This document shows, one piece after another, positions 33,434-44,659 of a stretch of 64,000 nt of DNA. The translations under genes were made by a program, and so were the position numbers. The notes under the pieces were generated by a model that saw only the letters and a list, made by a program, of their open reading frames with translations, was not told the DNA's origin and did not search any database. Origin of the DNA: Schlegelella aquatica (GTDB taxonomy: Bacteria; Pseudomonadota; Gammaproteobacteria; Burkholderiales; Burkholderiaceae_C); contig NZ_CP110257.1 in assembly GCF_026013905.1 (NCBI RefSeq), positions 2,316,001 to 2,380,000 of the forward strand. Direction: 5' to 3'. Within the stretch, counting starts at the first letter, position 1. Every line of letters starts with the position of its first letter.

Positions 33434-33439
33434 ATTGTA
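33434..33439 (-). promoter_or_regulatory. -10 box TACAAT of the ssrA promoter
   Basis: On the minus strand TACAAT ends 10 bases before the predicted tmRNA 5' end. A TTGAAG lies upstream at 33465-33460 but with a 20-base spacer, longer than ideal. The -35 side overlaps the 3' end of gph. Confidence 0.6.
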
Positions 33440-33461
33440 GGTGGAGCCGCTTCGCCCTGCT

Positions 33462-34154
33462 TCAAGAGGGCTTGATGTGCAACAACGTCACGAGTTCTTC
33501 CAGGTGGTCGATGATCTCATCGGCTCCCCAGCGTTCGATCGGCTCTCCATCGCCGAGGTAGCCATAGCGCGCCGCGATCGCCGGCATCCCCGCCGCCCGC
33601 GCCGCCTGCACGTCGCGCAGGTCATCGCCCACGTACACCGCCCGGTGTGCCGGGACCTGGAGCCGGCGGCACGCCTCCAGCAAAGGTGCCGGGTGCGGCT
33701 TGGGATGAGGCGTGGTGTCTCCGCCCACCAGCACGCCCGCGCGCGCGGCGAGGCCCAGGCCTTCAAGCACCGGAGCGGCGAAACGCATCACCTTGTTCGT
33801 CACCACCCCCCACGCCACGCCAGCCCGCTCCAGCGCGTCGAGGAGCGACGACGCGCCATCGAAAAGGCGGGTGTGCACGGCCAGCGCGCGCTCGTACTCG
33901 TCGAGGAACTCGCGTTTGAGCCCCTCGAAGTCCGGGTGCTCCGGCCCCACGTCCATGCCCACCCGCAGCAGCCCGCGAGCCCCGTGTGAAGCGACCGGGC
34001 GCAGCAGCTCCAAAGGCAGGGCGTCGCGCCCTCGGCGCACCCGCATCCGGTTGACTGCCGCAGCCAGGTCGGGCGCGGTGTCCGCCAGCGTACCGTCCAG
34101 GTCGAACAGCACCGCGCCCACGGGCTGCGGGGGCCTCCATCGGGCGGTCCGCAT
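33462..34154 (-). CDS. gph: Phosphoglycolate phosphatase
   Basis: The 230-residue product is a HAD phosphatase that removes 2-phosphoglycolate, made during repair of DNA ends. Motif I is FDLDGTLADTAPDL (Asp18, Asp20), motif II GVVTNK, the Lys of HPKPHPAPLL is motif III, and YVGDDLRDVQAA is motif IV. The TGATG overlap with ubiG (34152-34156) favours the ATG at 34154; an ATG at 34169 would add five residues. The gph-ubiG-ompA order is common in Burkholderiales. Confidence 0.92.
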   Translation of the reverse strand: MRTARWRPPQPVGAVLFDLDGTLADTAPDLAAAVNRMRVRRGRDALPLELLRPVASHGARGLLRVGMDVGPEHPDFEGLKREFLDEYERALAVHTRLFDGASSLLDALERAGVAWGVVTNKVMRFAAPVLEGLGLAARAGVLVGGDTTPHPKPHPAPLLEACRRLQVPAHRAVYVGDDLRDVQAARAAGMPAIAARYGYLGDGEPIERWGADEIIDHLEELVTLLHIKPS

Positions 34155-34864
34155 CACGGCTTGCGACATGCCACGAGGTAATTCACGCTCACGTCGTCCG
34201 ACAGCCAATAGCGGTCGGTCAACGGGTTGTATTCCAGCCCGCGGGTCTGCACCCAGTCCAGACCCGCCGCGCGACTCCAACCCGCCAATTCGCTGGGGCG
34301 AATGAATCGGGCATATTCGTGCGTGCCGCGCGGCAACAGGCGCAATACATATTCGGCTCCGACGATCGCAAATAGAAACGATTTGGGGTTGCGATTGATC
34401 GTCGAAAAGAATACCCACCCTCCGGGTTTGACCAGCGCAGCGGCTGCGCGGACCACCGAATCCGGCTGAGGCACGTGCTCCAGCATTTCCATGCAGGTCA
34501 CGACGTCGAACTCACCGGGGCGCTCGGCCGCCAGCGTTTCGGCCGACACCTCGCGGTATTCCACGTGGGGCGTCCCCGCTTCCATCGCGTGCAGGCGGGC
34601 CACGCTCAACGCCTTGGTGGACAGGTCGATGCCCAGCACCTCGGCGGCGCCCCGGCGCGCCATGGCGTCCGAGAGGATGCCGCCCCCGCAGCCGATATCC
34701 ACGACGCGCTTGCCCTTGAGCGTGGCCAGCCTGTCGATCCAGTCCAGGCGCAGCGGGTTGATGCGGTGCAAAGGCTTGAATTCGCTCTCCGGGTCCCACC
34801 AACGGTGGGCCAGTTCGCTGAATTTCGCCAGTTCCTGGGGATCTGCGTTGAGGGTCTGAGACAT
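34154..34864 (-). CDS. ubiG: Ubiquinone biosynthesis O-methyltransferase
   Basis: The 236-residue product carries the UbiG hallmarks: [29 protein letters not shown] at the N-terminus, the SAM-binding [16 protein letters not shown] (residues ~54-69), [11 protein letters not shown], and [31 protein letters not shown]. It performs both O-methylations in ubiquinone synthesis, as part of the membrane-associated Ubi complex. A -10-like TACCAT lies very close to the start codon, so the leader may be very short. It overlaps gph. Confidence 0.97.
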   Translation of the reverse strand: MSQTLNADPQELAKFSELAHRWWDPESEFKPLHRINPLRLDWIDRLATLKGKRVVDIGCGGGILSDAMARRGAAEVLGIDLSTKALSVARLHAMEAGTPHVEYREVSAETLAAERPGEFDVVTCMEMLEHVPQPDSVVRAAAALVKPGGWVFFSTINRNPKSFLFAIVGAEYVLRLLPRGTHEYARFIRPSELAGWSRAAGLDWVQTRGLEYNPLTDRYWLSDDVSVNYLVACRKP

Positions 34865-34920
34865 CCCGTAATGGTAGCGCCTGCGGCCCGGCCCTCGCGG
34901 TCACTGCAGGGGCGGGCGGG

Positions 34921-34950
34921 CAATAAAAAACCCCGCCGCAGCGGGGTTCC
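34921..34950 (-). terminator. Intrinsic terminator of ompA
   Basis: AACCCCGC (34929-34936) pairs with GCGGGGTT (34941-34948) around the loop CGCA. On the minus strand the hairpin is followed by a T-rich run, TTTTTTATTG, at 34930-34921. It lies ~50 bases after the ompA stop and before ubiG. Confidence 0.92.
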
Positions 34951-34997
34951 GAGGCCTGCCTCGGCGGCCAAGGGGCCGCTGAAGCCTGAACCGTGGA

Positions 34998-35651
34998 TCA
35001 GCGGCGGGTGCGCGTGCCGACGACTTCCACTTCCACGCGACGGTTCTTCGCGCGGCCTTCGGAGGTCTTGTTGTCGGCGACGGGCTGCTTCTCGCCCTTG
35101 CCTTCGGTGTAGACGCGGTTCTTCTCGATGCCCTTGCTCACCAGATAGGCCTTCACGGCCTCGGCGCGGCGCACCGACAGCTTCTGGTTGTAGGCATCGG
35201 AGCCGATCGAATCCGTGTGGCCGACAGCGATCACGACCTCCAGGTTGATGCCCTGCATCTTGCTGACCAGGTCATCGAGCTTGGCCTTGCCCTCGGGCTT
35301 GAGGACGGCCTTGTCGAAGTCGAAGAAAGTGTCGGCGGCGAAGGTGACCTTCTCGCTCGTCGGGGCAGCGGGCGCGGGGGCCGGAGCCGGCGCCGGAGCG
35401 GGAGCCGCCGCAGCGGGCGCCGGGGCGGGCGCGGGGGCCGGAGCCGGAGCGGCAGCGGGCTTCAGGGCGCCGTCGCAGTTCTGGTCGGCCGTGGCGGGCG
35501 TCCAGGTGGCATTGCGCCAGCACAGTTCGTTGGTGCCGTTCTTCCAGACGTTGCCATCGCTGTTACGCCAGTTGTCGACCGACTGGGCGAGCGCGCCGGA
35601 AGCCAGTGCGGCCGAGGCAAACAGCATCGCCACTTTGTTCAGTTTGTTCAT
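34998..35651 (-). CDS. ompA: OmpA family outer-membrane protein with Ala-Pro linker
   Basis: The 217-residue product has a signal peptide (cleavage near ALAQS), a short N-terminal module with two Cys residues (ELCWR, QNCDG), a ~35-residue Ala-Pro repeat linker, then an OmpA C-terminal peptidoglycan-binding domain: FFDFDKAVLKPEGKAKLDDL, VGHTDSIGSDAYNQKLSVRRAEAVKAYL and SEGRAKNRRVEVEV. It lacks the eight-strand barrel of classical OmpA, so it is a periplasm-spanning peptidoglycan anchor as in other Burkholderiales. GAGGAG precedes ATG 35651, and a terminator follows. Confidence 0.93.
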   Translation of the reverse strand: MNKLNKVAMLFASAALASGALAQSVDNWRNSDGNVWKNGTNELCWRNATWTPATADQNCDGALKPAAAPAPAPAPAPAPAAAAPAPAPAPAPAPAAPTSEKVTFAADTFFDFDKAVLKPEGKAKLDDLVSKMQGINLEVVIAVGHTDSIGSDAYNQKLSVRRAEAVKAYLVSKGIEKNRVYTEGKGEKQPVADNKTSEGRAKNRRVEVEVVGTRTRR

Positions 35652-35993
35652 GTTTCTCCTCTCAAGAAAAGCCGCAGACAGGCTGCGTAGCGTCCATTCA
35701 AAAACAGACGGATCGAAGGAAACACGCCGTAACTCGCGCGTTTCGGTCCCGACGATTCATTGTGCCATAGCACGTCACATGGACAAGTTTTTGTCTATCG
35801 CCTTCCTTCGACCGATCCTCGATGTTGCTGAGTCACCACAACTGCCCCCGATTAGAATGGTCGCTTTTGGCGTCCTGTCGGCCGGAGGTCCGTCGCCCGG
35901 GTTCCCACCCTCGGGCGCCGCCTGACGATCGCCGCCCCAGCGGCGCCATGCAGCCAGCAATCCCGCTGCCTGCCTACCGCCATTTCCGCCCGC
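35652..35993. promoter_or_regulatory. Divergent promoter region of ompA and gyrA
   Basis: This 342-base gap has no gene. For gyrA, TAGAAT (35853-35858) is a good -10 box, with TTGCTG at 35825-35830 upstream at a spacing of 22 bases, so the -35 is uncertain; the leader would be ~130 bases. For ompA, the AT-richer stretch 35690-35790 upstream of its ribosome-binding site should hold the promoter, but no single pair of boxes stands out. Confidence 0.5.
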
Positions 35994-38666
35994 ATGACGC
36001 AGTTCGCCAAAGAGACTCTCCCTATCAGCCTCGAAGAGGAGATGCGCCGCTCCTATCTCGATTACGCGATGAGCGTGATCGTGGGGCGAGCCCTGCCCGA
36101 CGCCCGCGACGGCCTGAAACCGGTGCATCGGCGCGTGCTCTATGCGATGCACGAACTGAACAACGACTGGAACCGGCCCTACAAGAAGTCGGCCCGTATC
36201 GTCGGTGACGTGATCGGTAAGTACCACCCGCACGGCGACAGCGCGGTCTACGACACGATCGTGCGCATGGCGCAGGACTTCTCCTTGCGCCACATGCTCG
36301 TGGACGGCCAGGGCAACTTCGGCTCGGTGGACGGCGACAACGCGGCGGCCATGCGATACACCGAGATCCGTCTGGCCAAGATCGCGCACGAGATGCTGGC
36401 CGACATCGACAAGGAAACGGTCGATTTCGGTCCCAACTACGACGGCTCCGAGAAAGAGCCGCTGGTGCTGCCGACGCTGCTGCCCAATCTGCTGGTCAAC
36501 GGCTCGGCCGGCATCGCAGTGGGCATGGCCACCAACATTCCGCCGCACAACCTCAACGAAGTGGTCGACGCCTGCCTGCACCTGCTGCGGAACCCGCAGG
36601 CCTCGGTGGACGAATTGATGGAGATCATCCCGGCGCCCGACTTCCCGACCGCCGGGATCATCTACGGCCTCAACGGCGTGCGGGAGGGCTACCGGACCGG
36701 CCGGGGCAAGGTCGTCATGCGCGCCAAGTGCCACTTCGAGGAGATCGACAAGGGCGCGCGCCAAGCGATCATCATCGACGAGATCCCCTACCAGGTGAAC
36801 AAGAAGAACCTGCTGGAGCGGATCGCCGAACTCGTCAATGAGAAGAAGATCGAGGGCATCAGCCACATCCAGGACGAGTCGGACAAGTCCGGCATGCGCG
36901 TGGTGATCGAGCTCAAGCGCGGGGAAGTGCCGGAGGTGGTGCTCAACAACCTGTACAAGCAGACGCAGTTGCAGGACACCTTCGGCATCAACATGGTCGC
37001 CCTCGTGGACGGCCAGCCTAAGCTCTGCAACCTCAAGGACCTGCTGGAGATCTTCCTCGAGCACCGCCGCGAAGTCGTCACCCGCCGCACGGTGTTCGAG
37101 CTGCGCAAGGCCCGCGAGCGCGGCCATGTGCTGGAGGGTCTGGCCGTCGCGCTGGCGAACATCGACGAGTTCATCCAGATCATCAAGAACTCGCCGACGC
37201 CACCCATCGCCAAGCAGGAGCTGATGAGCCGCGCCTGGGACTCCTCCTTGGTGCGCGAGATGCTCGCGCGCGCCGAGGCCGACACGCCGGGCGGGCGTGC
37301 CGCCTACCGCCCCGAGGGCCTGCCCTCGCAGTACGGCCTGCAGGCCGACGGACTCTATCGCCTCTCGGACGACCAGGCCAGCGAAATCCTGCAGATGCGC
37401 CTGCAACGCCTGACCGGCCTGGAGCAGGACAAGATCATCGGCGAGTACAAGGAGGTCATGACCCAGATCGCCGACCTGCTGGACATCCTCGCCAAGCCCG
37501 AGCGGGTGACGGCCATCATCTCGGAGGAGCTGACCGCGCTCAAACAGGAGTTCGGCCAGACCAAGCTGGGCGCGCGTCGCAGCGTGATCGAGCACAACGC
37601 CCAGGAGCTCGACACCGAGGACCTGATCACGCCGCAGGACATGGTGGTGACGCTCAGCCATGCCGGCTACATCAAGAGCCAGCCGCTGGGCGAGTACCGC
37701 GCCCAGCGTCGCGGCGGGCGCGGCAAGCAGGCCACGGCGACGAAGGAAGATGACTGGATCGACCAGCTCTTCATCGCCAACACGCACGACTACATCCTGT
37801 GCTTCTCCAACCGCGGCCGGGTCTACTGGCTCAAGGTGTGGGAGGTGCCGCAAGGCGGCCGCACCAGCCGGGGCAAGCCGATCGTCAACATGTTCCCGCT
37901 GCAGCCCGAGGAGAAGATCACCGTCGTGCTGCCGCTGACCGGCGAGTTCCGCAGCTTCCCGGCCGACCATTACGTGTTCATGGCCACCGCGCAGGGCACT
38001 GTCAAGAAGACCGCTCTCGACGAATTCAGCAACCCGCGCAAGGCGGGCATCATCGCGGTCGACCTGGACGAAGGCGATTACCTGATCGGCGCCGCGCTGA
38101 CCGACGGCAAGCACGACGTGATGCTGTTCTCCGACGGCGGCAAGGCCGTACGCTTCGACGAGAACGACGTGCGGCCGATGGGCCGCCAGGCCCGTGGGGT
38201 GCGGGGCATGTCCCTCGAGCCGGGCCAGAGCGTGATCGCCATGCTGGTGGCCGACCAGGACGACACCCACGCGATGGAAGACCCGGCCACGCGGGTGAGC
38301 GTGCTCACCGCCACCGAGAACGGCTACGGCAAGCGCACCCCCATCGTCGAGTACACGCGCCACGGCCGGGGCACCAAGGGCATGATCGCCATCCAGCAAA
38401 GCGAGCGCAACGGCAAGGTGGTGGCCGCGACCCTGGTGCGTCCGAGCGACGAGATCATGCTCATCACCGACCGGGGCGTGGTCGTGCGCACGCGCGTCAG
38501 CGAGATCCGCGAGTTGGGCCGGGCCACGCAAGGCGTGACGCTCATCGCGCTGGATGACGGCTCCAAGCTCAGCGGGCTGCAGCGCATCGTCGAGAACGAC
38601 GCGGCCGACAAGGCCGCCGATCCGGAAGGGCCGGAAGAAGACCCGAACGGGCAGGAGTCCCACTAG
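35994..38666 (+). CDS. gyrA: DNA gyrase subunit A
   Basis: The 890-residue product is the breakage-reunion subunit of gyrase. It starts [42 protein letters not shown], has the catalytic Tyr122 in AAMRYTE, and the GyrA-box QRRGGRGK near residue 565 that wraps DNA. The quinolone-determining residues are Ser83 and Asp87 in [10 protein letters not shown], i.e. the susceptible type, with E. coli numbering preserved. The C-terminal beta-pinwheel repeats end in an acidic tail. It leads the plus-strand run to lapB. Confidence 0.98.
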   Translation: MTQFAKETLPISLEEEMRRSYLDYAMSVIVGRALPDARDGLKPVHRRVLYAMHELNNDWNRPYKKSARIVGDVIGKYHPHGDSAVYDTIVRMAQDFSLRHMLVDGQGNFGSVDGDNAAAMRYTEIRLAKIAHEMLADIDKETVDFGPNYDGSEKEPLVLPTLLPNLLVNGSAGIAVGMATNIPPHNLNEVVDACLHLLRNPQASVDELMEIIPAPDFPTAGIIYGLNGVREGYRTGRGKVVMRAKCHFEEIDKGARQAIIIDEIPYQVNKKNLLERIAELVNEKKIEGISHIQDESDKSGMRVVIELKRGEVPEVVLNNLYKQTQLQDTFGINMVALVDGQPKLCNLKDLLEIFLEHRREVVTRRTVFELRKARERGHVLEGLAVALANIDEFIQIIKNSPTPPIAKQELMSRAWDSSLVREMLARAEADTPGGRAAYRPEGLPSQYGLQADGLYRLSDDQASEILQMRLQRLTGLEQDKIIGEYKEVMTQIADLLDILAKPERVTAIISEELTALKQEFGQTKLGARRSVIEHNAQELDTEDLITPQDMVVTLSHAGYIKSQPLGEYRAQRRGGRGKQATATKEDDWIDQLFIANTHDYILCFSNRGRVYWLKVWEVPQGGRTSRGKPIVNMFPLQPEEKITVVLPLTGEFRSFPADHYVFMATAQGTVKKTALDEFSNPRKAGIIAVDLDEGDYLIGAALTDGKHDVMLFSDGGKAVRFDENDVRPMGRQARGVRGMSLEPGQSVIAMLVADQDDTHAMEDPATRVSVLTATENGYGKRTPIVEYTRHGRGTKGMIAIQQSERNGKVVAATLVRPSDEIMLITDRGVVVRTRVSEIRELGRATQGVTLIALDDGSKLSGLQRIVENDAADKAADPEGPEEDPNGQESH

Positions 38667-38752
38667 TTTGAGATAGTGGAGCCTGGACGGTCTGGTGCGC
38701 CATGCACCGGCCCGTCCACGATGTTCCACACACCGAGCACAGGGAGCCCTGC

Positions 38753-39331
38753 ATGATCCGAATTCGCCATCTTCTCCTCGCCACCGCCCTTTCCGCCCTG
38801 GCGCTCGGCGCCCACGCCGCCGAGACCAAGAAGGAACTCGTGCAGCGGCTGCTGGAACTGCAGCAGCCCGCGGTGGACGGTATCGCTCGCAACCTCGCGA
38901 GCCAGCCGGCCAACCAGTTGATGGCCGAAGCCGCCCGCGTGCTGCCCCAGGTGCCGGAGGCCAAGCGGCAGCAGGCCGCCAGGAACATCGAGGCCGAGGT
39001 CAAGAAGTACCTGGACGAGACCACGCCCCTGATCCGCGATCGCGCCGTCAAGCTGCTGCCCACCACGCTGGGCGCCGCGCTCGAACAGAAGATGACCGAA
39101 GACGAGCTCAAGCAGGTCATCGCCTGGTTGGAGTCGCCGGCCTATCGCAAGTACCAGGAAGTGCTGCCGGAGGTCCAGCAAAGCCTGCTGCAGAAGCTGG
39201 TGGACGAGACCAAGCCGACGGTCGAGCCCAAGATCCGCCAACTGCAAGCGGCCATGCGCAAACACCTGGGCCTGCCCGACAGCCCGCCGGCCGCCGGTTC
39301 GGGGGCATCCGCCGACAAACCCAAGAAGTGA
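38753..39331 (+). CDS. DUF2059 secreted protein
   Basis: The 192-residue product has a signal peptide (cleavage near AHAAE) and a DUF2059 domain: [21 protein letters not shown] at its start and [40 protein letters not shown] near residues 105-150. The family is periplasmic and of unknown function. GGGAG precedes ATG 38753; a longer frame from 38702 has no signal sequence. It sits between gyrA and serC, a position where Burkholderiales often carry it. Confidence 0.88.
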   Translation: MIRIRHLLLATALSALALGAHAAETKKELVQRLLELQQPAVDGIARNLASQPANQLMAEAARVLPQVPEAKRQQAARNIEAEVKKYLDETTPLIRDRAVKLLPTTLGAALEQKMTEDELKQVIAWLESPAYRKYQEVLPEVQQSLLQKLVDETKPTVEPKIRQLQAAMRKHLGLPDSPPAAGSGASADKPKK

Positions 39332-39345
39332 GCGCGAGACACGAC

Positions 39346-40440
39346 ATGGAGCGCCGTCCCTACAACTTCTCCGCTGGCCCGGCCGCATTGCCCGAGGAGG
39401 TGCTGCGACAAGCCGCGGCCGAGATGCTCGACTGGCATGGCAGCGGCATGGGCGTGATGGAGATGAGCCACCGGGGCCGGGAGTTCGGCGCCATCATCGC
39501 CCAGGCCGAGGCCGACTTGCGCGAACTGCTGGCAGTGCCCGCGCACTTCAAGGTGCTCTTCATGCAAGGCGGCGGGATCGGCGAGAACGCGATCGTGCCG
39601 CTCAACCTCTCGCGCGGGGGCGTGGTGGACTTCGTCGTCACCGGCTCCTGGTCGGCCAAGTCGTACAAGGAGGCGCAGCGCTATTGCGAGGCCCGGCTCG
39701 CCGCAAGCAACGAGTCCGACAAGCACACCTCGCTGCCCTCGCCGGCCCAATGGCGGCTGAGCCCGGAGGCCTCGTACGTGCACATCTGCAGCAACGAGAC
39801 GATCCACGGCGTGGAGTTCCACGAACTGCCCGACCTGGCCGCGCTGGGCAGCCGAGCGCCGCTGGTGATCGACTGTTCCTCGCACATCCTCTCGCGGCCG
39901 ATCGACTGGTCGCGCGTGGGGCTGGCCTTTGCGGGCGCACAGAAGAACATCGGCCCGGCCGGGCTCACGATCGTGATCGTGCGCGAGGACCTGCTCGGCC
40001 ACGCCCTGCCGGTCTGCCCCTCGGCCTTCGACTACCGCATCGTGGCCGACAACGGCTCGATGTACAACACGCCGCCGACCTACGCCATCTACATCGCGGG
40101 CCTGGTGTTCCAGTGGCTCAAGCGCCAAGGCGGTGTGGCCGAGATGGAGCGGCGCGCCGTCGCGAAGGCCGCACTCCTCTACGGGCACATCGACGGCTCG
40201 GGCTACTACGTCAACAACGTGGCCCCAGGCTGCCGCTCGCGCATGAACGTGCCGTTCTTCCTGCCGGACGATCGCTTGAACGAGGCCTTCCTCGCCGGCG
40301 CCAAGGAGCGCGGGCTCCTGCAGCTCAAAGGCCACAAGAGCGTGGGCGGCATGCGCGCCAGCCTCTACAACGCCATGCCGGTCGAGGGTGTGCAAGCGCT
40401 GGTGGACTACATGCGAGAATTTGCGGCTGCTCATGGCTGA
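39346..40440 (+). CDS. serC: Phosphoserine aminotransferase
   Basis: The 364-residue product converts 3-phosphohydroxypyruvate to phosphoserine, with PLP, and acts in vitamin B6 synthesis too. It opens with [16 protein letters not shown], has the [13 protein letters not shown] phosphate loop, and the PLP-binding Lys200 in [18 protein letters not shown] and [12 protein letters not shown] are family signatures. It starts 14 bases after DUF2059 and its last eight bases overlap pheA. Confidence 0.97.
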   Translation: MERRPYNFSAGPAALPEEVLRQAAAEMLDWHGSGMGVMEMSHRGREFGAIIAQAEADLRELLAVPAHFKVLFMQGGGIGENAIVPLNLSRGGVVDFVVTGSWSAKSYKEAQRYCEARLAASNESDKHTSLPSPAQWRLSPEASYVHICSNETIHGVEFHELPDLAALGSRAPLVIDCSSHILSRPIDWSRVGLAFAGAQKNIGPAGLTIVIVREDLLGHALPVCPSAFDYRIVADNGSMYNTPPTYAIYIAGLVFQWLKRQGGVAEMERRAVAKAALLYGHIDGSGYYVNNVAPGCRSRMNVPFFLPDDRLNEAFLAGAKERGLLQLKGHKSVGGMRASLYNAMPVEGVQALVDYMREFAAAHG

Positions 40441-41554
40441 TACGCCCCTGCCCCCTTCCGTGCCGGCCCTCGACGACGATCTCCTCGCGCTGCGCCGCCA
40501 GATCGACGCCGTCGACCGCGAACTGCTGGCGCTGCTCAACAAGCGCGCCTCGCTCGCCCAGGCGGTCGGAGAGATCAAGAAGAAGGAGGGCTCGGTCGTC
40601 TTTCGCCCCGAGCGCGAGGCCCAGGTCATCGACGGGCTGAAGGCGGTGAACCAGGGGCCGCTGAAGACGGAGTCGGTCGCTCCGATCTGGCGCGAGATCA
40701 TGTCGGCGTGCCGCGCACTCGAGACCCCCACGCGCGTCGCCTACCTGGGGCCCGCGGGCACCTTCAGCGAGCTGGCCGCGCTCGGCTTCTTCGGCTCGTC
40801 CATCGTGCGGGTGCCTTGTGCCAGCATCGACGAGGTGTTCCGCACCACCACGGCGGGTGCGGCGGACTTCGGCGTCGTGCCGGTGGAGAACTCCACCGAG
40901 GGCGTGGTGGCCCGCTCGCTCGACCTGTTCCTCACCACGCCGCTCTTCATCATCGGCGAGACGAGCCTGTACGTGCGCCACAACCTGCTGCGCAAGCACA
41001 ATGGGCTGGAGGGCATCGCCGCCGTGTGCGCCCACCCGCAGGCCTTGGCGCAGTGCCACCTGTGGCTGAGCAACCATCTGCCGCAGGTGGAGCGCCGCCC
41101 CGTGGCGAGCAACGCCGAGGGCGCGCGCCTGGCCAGCGAGGACCCGAGCCTGGCCGCCATCGCGAGCGAACGTGCGGCCAGCGAATACGGCCTGCATGTC
41201 GTGGCGCCCGCGATCCAGGACGACCCGCACAACCGCACGCGCTTCGCCATCGTGACGCACCCCGACCGCCATCCGCAACCGAAGGCGTCGGGCCACGACT
41301 GCACGAGTCTGGTGGTGTCGGTCGTGAACCGCCCGGGCGCCGTGCACGACATGCTGGTGCCGCTCAAGCAGTACGGGGTGTCGATGACGCGCTTCGAGTC
41401 CCGCCCGGCGCGCTCCGGCCAGTGGGAGTACTACTTCTACATCGACATCCAGGGCCATCCGGACCAGCCGCACGTGGCGCAGGCGCTCAAGGAGCTGCGA
41501 GACGCGTGCGCCTTCTTCAAGCTGCTGGGCACCTATCCGGTGGATGTGCACTGA
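40433..41554 (+). CDS. pheA: Bifunctional chorismate mutase / prephenate dehydratase (P-protein)
   Basis: The 373-residue protein combines an AroQ chorismate mutase (residues ~14-100; [30 protein letters not shown]), a prephenate dehydratase (~105-285; [37 protein letters not shown]) and an ACT domain (~295-370; [31 protein letters not shown]) for phenylalanine feedback. ATG 40433 lies inside the end of serC. It makes phenylpyruvate for phenylalanine. Confidence 0.97.
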   Translation: MADTPLPPSVPALDDDLLALRRQIDAVDRELLALLNKRASLAQAVGEIKKKEGSVVFRPEREAQVIDGLKAVNQGPLKTESVAPIWREIMSACRALETPTRVAYLGPAGTFSELAALGFFGSSIVRVPCASIDEVFRTTTAGAADFGVVPVENSTEGVVARSLDLFLTTPLFIIGETSLYVRHNLLRKHNGLEGIAAVCAHPQALAQCHLWLSNHLPQVERRPVASNAEGARLASEDPSLAAIASERAASEYGLHVVAPAIQDDPHNRTRFAIVTHPDRHPQPKASGHDCTSLVVSVVNRPGAVHDMLVPLKQYGVSMTRFESRPARSGQWEYYFYIDIQGHPDQPHVAQALKELRDACAFFKLLGTYPVDVH

Positions 41555-41573
41555 CCGGAGCGCGGGCGCCGAG

Positions 41574-42458
41574 ATGTTCAACCAACTCGCGGTCATCGGC
41601 TGTGGCCTCATGGGCGGCTCCTTCGCGCTGGCGCTCAAGCGCGCGGGCCTGGTGCGACGGGTCATCGGCTACAGCAAGTCCCCCTCCACCACCGAGAAGG
41701 CCAAGCGCCTGGGCGTGATCGACACCGCGGCCGAGTCGGCCCTGCTGGCCGTCAGCGGCTCGGACATCGTGCTGATCTCCGTCCCCGTGGCGGCGAGCGA
41801 AGCCACCTTCAAGGCCATCCGCCACCTGGTGGAGCCCGGCGTGCTGTTCATGGACGTGGGCTCGACCAAGCGGGACGTGGTCGATGCGGCCCGCCGGGTG
41901 TTGAAGGACCGCGTCGCGTCCTTCGTGCCGGCGCATCCGATCGCGGGCAAGGAGGTGGCCGGCGTCGAACACGCCGATGCGATGCTCTACGCCGGCCGGC
42001 AGGTGATCCTCACGCCGCTGGCGCAAACCGACCCGCAGCTGGTGCAAAAGGCCACCGATGTATGGGCGGCCATCGGCTGCCAGGTGCTCAAGATGAGCCC
42101 CGAGAACCACGATGCGGCCTTCGCCGCCGTGAGCCACCTGCCCCACCTGCTGGCGTTCGCCTACTTCAGCTCGATCGCCAAGCAGCCGGCGGGCAAGGAC
42201 TTTCTCTCGCTGGCGGGCCCCGGTTTTCGTGACTTCACGCGCATCGCGGCGAGCGACCCGGCCGTCTGGCGCGACATCCTGCTCGCCAACCGCGAGGAAG
42301 TCCTCAAGCAGTCGATGCGCTTCCGGCACACGCTCGATGCGCTCGAGCATGTCATCCGCAGCGGCAATGCCGAGGCGCTGGAAGATCTGATCCGCAGTGC
42401 CTCGGAAGCGCGCGCGGGCTGGCAGATGAACACGCCCAAGCCCGGCGCGCTGCGCTGA
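41574..42458 (+). CDS. tyrA: Prephenate dehydrogenase
   Basis: The 294-residue product oxidises prephenate (or arogenate) towards tyrosine with NAD(P). The Rossmann start is [53 protein letters not shown] and [10 protein letters not shown] follow as TyrA blocks. It lies 19 bases after pheA and 16 bases before aroA, in one operon. No ACT domain is present, so feedback would be direct or absent. Confidence 0.96.
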   Translation: MFNQLAVIGCGLMGGSFALALKRAGLVRRVIGYSKSPSTTEKAKRLGVIDTAAESALLAVSGSDIVLISVPVAASEATFKAIRHLVEPGVLFMDVGSTKRDVVDAARRVLKDRVASFVPAHPIAGKEVAGVEHADAMLYAGRQVILTPLAQTDPQLVQKATDVWAAIGCQVLKMSPENHDAAFAAVSHLPHLLAFAYFSSIAKQPAGKDFLSLAGPGFRDFTRIAASDPAVWRDILLANREEVLKQSMRFRHTLDALEHVIRSGNAEALEDLIRSASEARAGWQMNTPKPGALR

Positions 42459-42474
42459 GTTCCTCACCGACCGC

Positions 42475-44475
42475 ATGTACGCGATCCCGTTCCTCGACCT
42501 GCCGCCGCTGCGCGCGGCCTCCGGCACCGTCCGTCTGCCGGGCTCCAAGAGCATCTCCAACCGCGTGCTGCTGCTCGCCGGGTTGAGCGAGGGCACCACA
42601 CGCATCCACGACCTGCTCGACTCGGACGACACGCGGGTGATGATCGAAGCCCTGCGCACGCTCGGCTGCGAGGTGCGGCGGGAGGGCGTCGAGTGCGTCG
42701 TCACCGGGCTGGGCGGGCGCCTGCACACGCGCGAGGCCTCGCTCTTCCTCGGCAATGCCGGCACGGCGATGCGCCCCTTGGCCGCCGCGTTGTCGCTGCT
42801 GGCCGCGCAGGAGGGCGGCCGCTTCGAGGTGAGCGGTGTGGCCCGGATGCACGAGCGCCCCATCGGCGATCTGGTCGACGCGCTGAGCCAGATCGGCTGC
42901 GACATCGAGTATCTGGGGCAGGAAGGCTATCCGCCCTTGCGCCTGGCGGGCGGGGCGCTGCGTATCGACGCGCCGATCCGGGTGCGCGGCGATGTCTCCA
43001 GCCAGTTCCTCACCGCCTTGCTGCTCGCCCTGCCCCTGGCCAGCGCCGGGCGCGAGATCACCGTCGAGGTGCAGGGCGAACTCATCTCCAAGCCCTACGT
43101 GGAGATCACGCTCAACCTGCTGCGCCGCTTCGGCATCGAGGTGGCCCGCGACGGCTGGCAGCGCTTCGTCGTCCCCGCGGACAGCCGCTACCGTTCGCCG
43201 GGCGAGATCCATGTGGAGGGCGACGCCTCCTCGGCATCGTACTTCGTGGCCCTCGGCGCGCTGGCAGCCACGGAAGCTGCGCCCGTGCGCATCGAGGGCG
43301 TCGGCGAGGGCTCCATCCAGGGCGACATCCGCTTCGTCGAGGCTGCCGAGGCGATGGGCGCGCGCGTGCGGCGCGGGCCCAACTGCCTGGAAGTGTCGCG
43401 CGGTGCCTGGCCGCTGCGTGCGATCGACCTCGACTGCAACCACATCCCGGACGCAGCGATGACGCTGGCCGTCATGGCGCTCTACGCCGACGGGCCTTGC
43501 ACGCTGCGCAACATCGCAAGCTGGCGCGTCAAGGAGACCGACCGCATCGCCGCGATGGCCGCCGAGTGCGCCAAGCTCGGCGCTCAGGTCGAAGAAGGCG
43601 CGGACTGGCTGCGTATCACCCCGCCGCAGCACTGGAAGCCCGCGGCCATCCACACCTACGACGATCATCGGGTGGCGATGTGCTTCTCGCTCGCGGCCTT
43701 CAACCCCTTGGCCGGGCAGCGCGTGCCGGTGCGCATCCTCGACCCCAAGTGCGTGGCCAAGACCTTCCCGGACTACTTCGAGACCTTCTTCGCCGTCGTG
43801 CAGGCGGACGCGTCCGACGTGCCGGTCATCACCATCGACGGGCCGACGGCGTCGGGCAAAGGCACGCTCGCCAGCCGGGTGGCGGCTGCCTTGGGCTACC
43901 ACTACCTCGACTCGGGTGCCCTTTACCGAAGCGCGGCACTGGCGGCGCTGCACGCGCACGCGGACCTGGCGGACGAGGACGCGGTCGCGGCCGTTGCGGC
44001 CCAGCTCCCCCTGCGCTTCGATCCCCCCCGCATCCTCTTGGCCGGCGAGGACATCACCGAGCGCATCCGACACGAGGAGATCGGCCTGGCGGCCTCGCGC
44101 ATCTCCGCGTACCCCGCGGTGCGCCGGGCGCTGCACGCGTTGCAGCTCTCGTTCCGGCGGGCCCCCGGTCTGGTGGCCGACGGACGCGACATGGGCACTG
44201 TCGTCTTCCCCGACGCCGCCCTCAAGGTCTTCCTGACCGCCCCAGCCGCCACGCGCGCCGAGCGCCGGCATAAGCAATTGATTTCTCAGGGGTTTTCGGC
44301 TAACATCGACCACCTTCGCCAGGATTTGGAGTCGCGCGACGAGCGGGATCGCAACCGCGCCACCGCACCGCTCAAACCTGCCGAAGACGCGAGGTCGCTG
44401 GACAACTCCGCGCTCAGCATCGAGGCTTCGGTGCAGCAGGTGCTGGCCTGGTGGCAGGCGCGTCGGCCGTTCTGA
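42475..44475 (+). CDS. aroA: Bifunctional EPSP synthase / cytidylate kinase
   Basis: The 666-residue protein fuses two enzymes. Residues 1-~445 are 3-phosphoshikimate 1-carboxyvinyltransferase ([62 protein letters not shown]). Residues ~450-666 are (d)CMP kinase, with P-loop GPTASGKGT (456-464), YRSAAL and [15 protein letters not shown]. The joint is short and in frame, with no internal stop. Such AroA-Cmk fusions are known in Burkholderiales. It links shikimate synthesis to CMP recycling, and rpsA follows as it usually follows a separate cmk. Confidence 0.96.
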   Translation: MYAIPFLDLPPLRAASGTVRLPGSKSISNRVLLLAGLSEGTTRIHDLLDSDDTRVMIEALRTLGCEVRREGVECVVTGLGGRLHTREASLFLGNAGTAMRPLAAALSLLAAQEGGRFEVSGVARMHERPIGDLVDALSQIGCDIEYLGQEGYPPLRLAGGALRIDAPIRVRGDVSSQFLTALLLALPLASAGREITVEVQGELISKPYVEITLNLLRRFGIEVARDGWQRFVVPADSRYRSPGEIHVEGDASSASYFVALGALAATEAAPVRIEGVGEGSIQGDIRFVEAAEAMGARVRRGPNCLEVSRGAWPLRAIDLDCNHIPDAAMTLAVMALYADGPCTLRNIASWRVKETDRIAAMAAECAKLGAQVEEGADWLRITPPQHWKPAAIHTYDDHRVAMCFSLAAFNPLAGQRVPVRILDPKCVAKTFPDYFETFFAVVQADASDVPVITIDGPTASGKGTLASRVAAALGYHYLDSGALYRSAALAALHAHADLADEDAVAAVAAQLPLRFDPPRILLAGEDITERIRHEEIGLAASRISAYPAVRRALHALQLSFRRAPGLVADGRDMGTVVFPDAALKVFLTAPAATRAERRHKQLISQGFSANIDHLRQDLESRDERDRNRATAPLKPAEDARSLDNSALSIEASVQQVLAWWQARRPF

Positions 44476-44629
44476 AGGGTGCCTTGCGCGGGTGCCCACG
44501 CCCGGGCGGCCCGCCCCGCCCCCGACGTTCGCGAGATTGGGCCCGGCCTTCCGCCCTCCCGTGCCGCGCGGCACATCCGGGGGCCGGATCTGCAACCTGA
44601 CCCGCAGCCTCCCGGTTGCGATTGACCCC

Positions 44630-44644
44630 GCCAGCGGTGCTGGC
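44630..44644 (+). promoter_or_regulatory. Small hairpin in the rpsA leader
   Basis: GCCAGC (44630-44635) and GCTGGC (44639-44644) form a perfect six-pair stem with a three-base loop, ending 15 bases before the rpsA start and just before its AGGA ribosome-binding site. Ribosomal protein S1 genes are autoregulated through leader structure in E. coli; a similar role here is only a guess. Confidence 0.35.
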
Positions 44645-44659
44645 ACCTTAGGAACCTGA

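Noticed and set aside
38660-38679. Inverted repeat CCACTA/TAGTGG at the gyrA stop as a terminator
   Set aside because: The stem is only six pairs and has no T-run; gyrA may well be read through into the next gene.
35775-38729. A 984-codon open frame antisense to gyrA
   Set aside because: gyrA on the plus strand is certain; the antisense translation has no family pattern and comes from codon bias leaving few stops.
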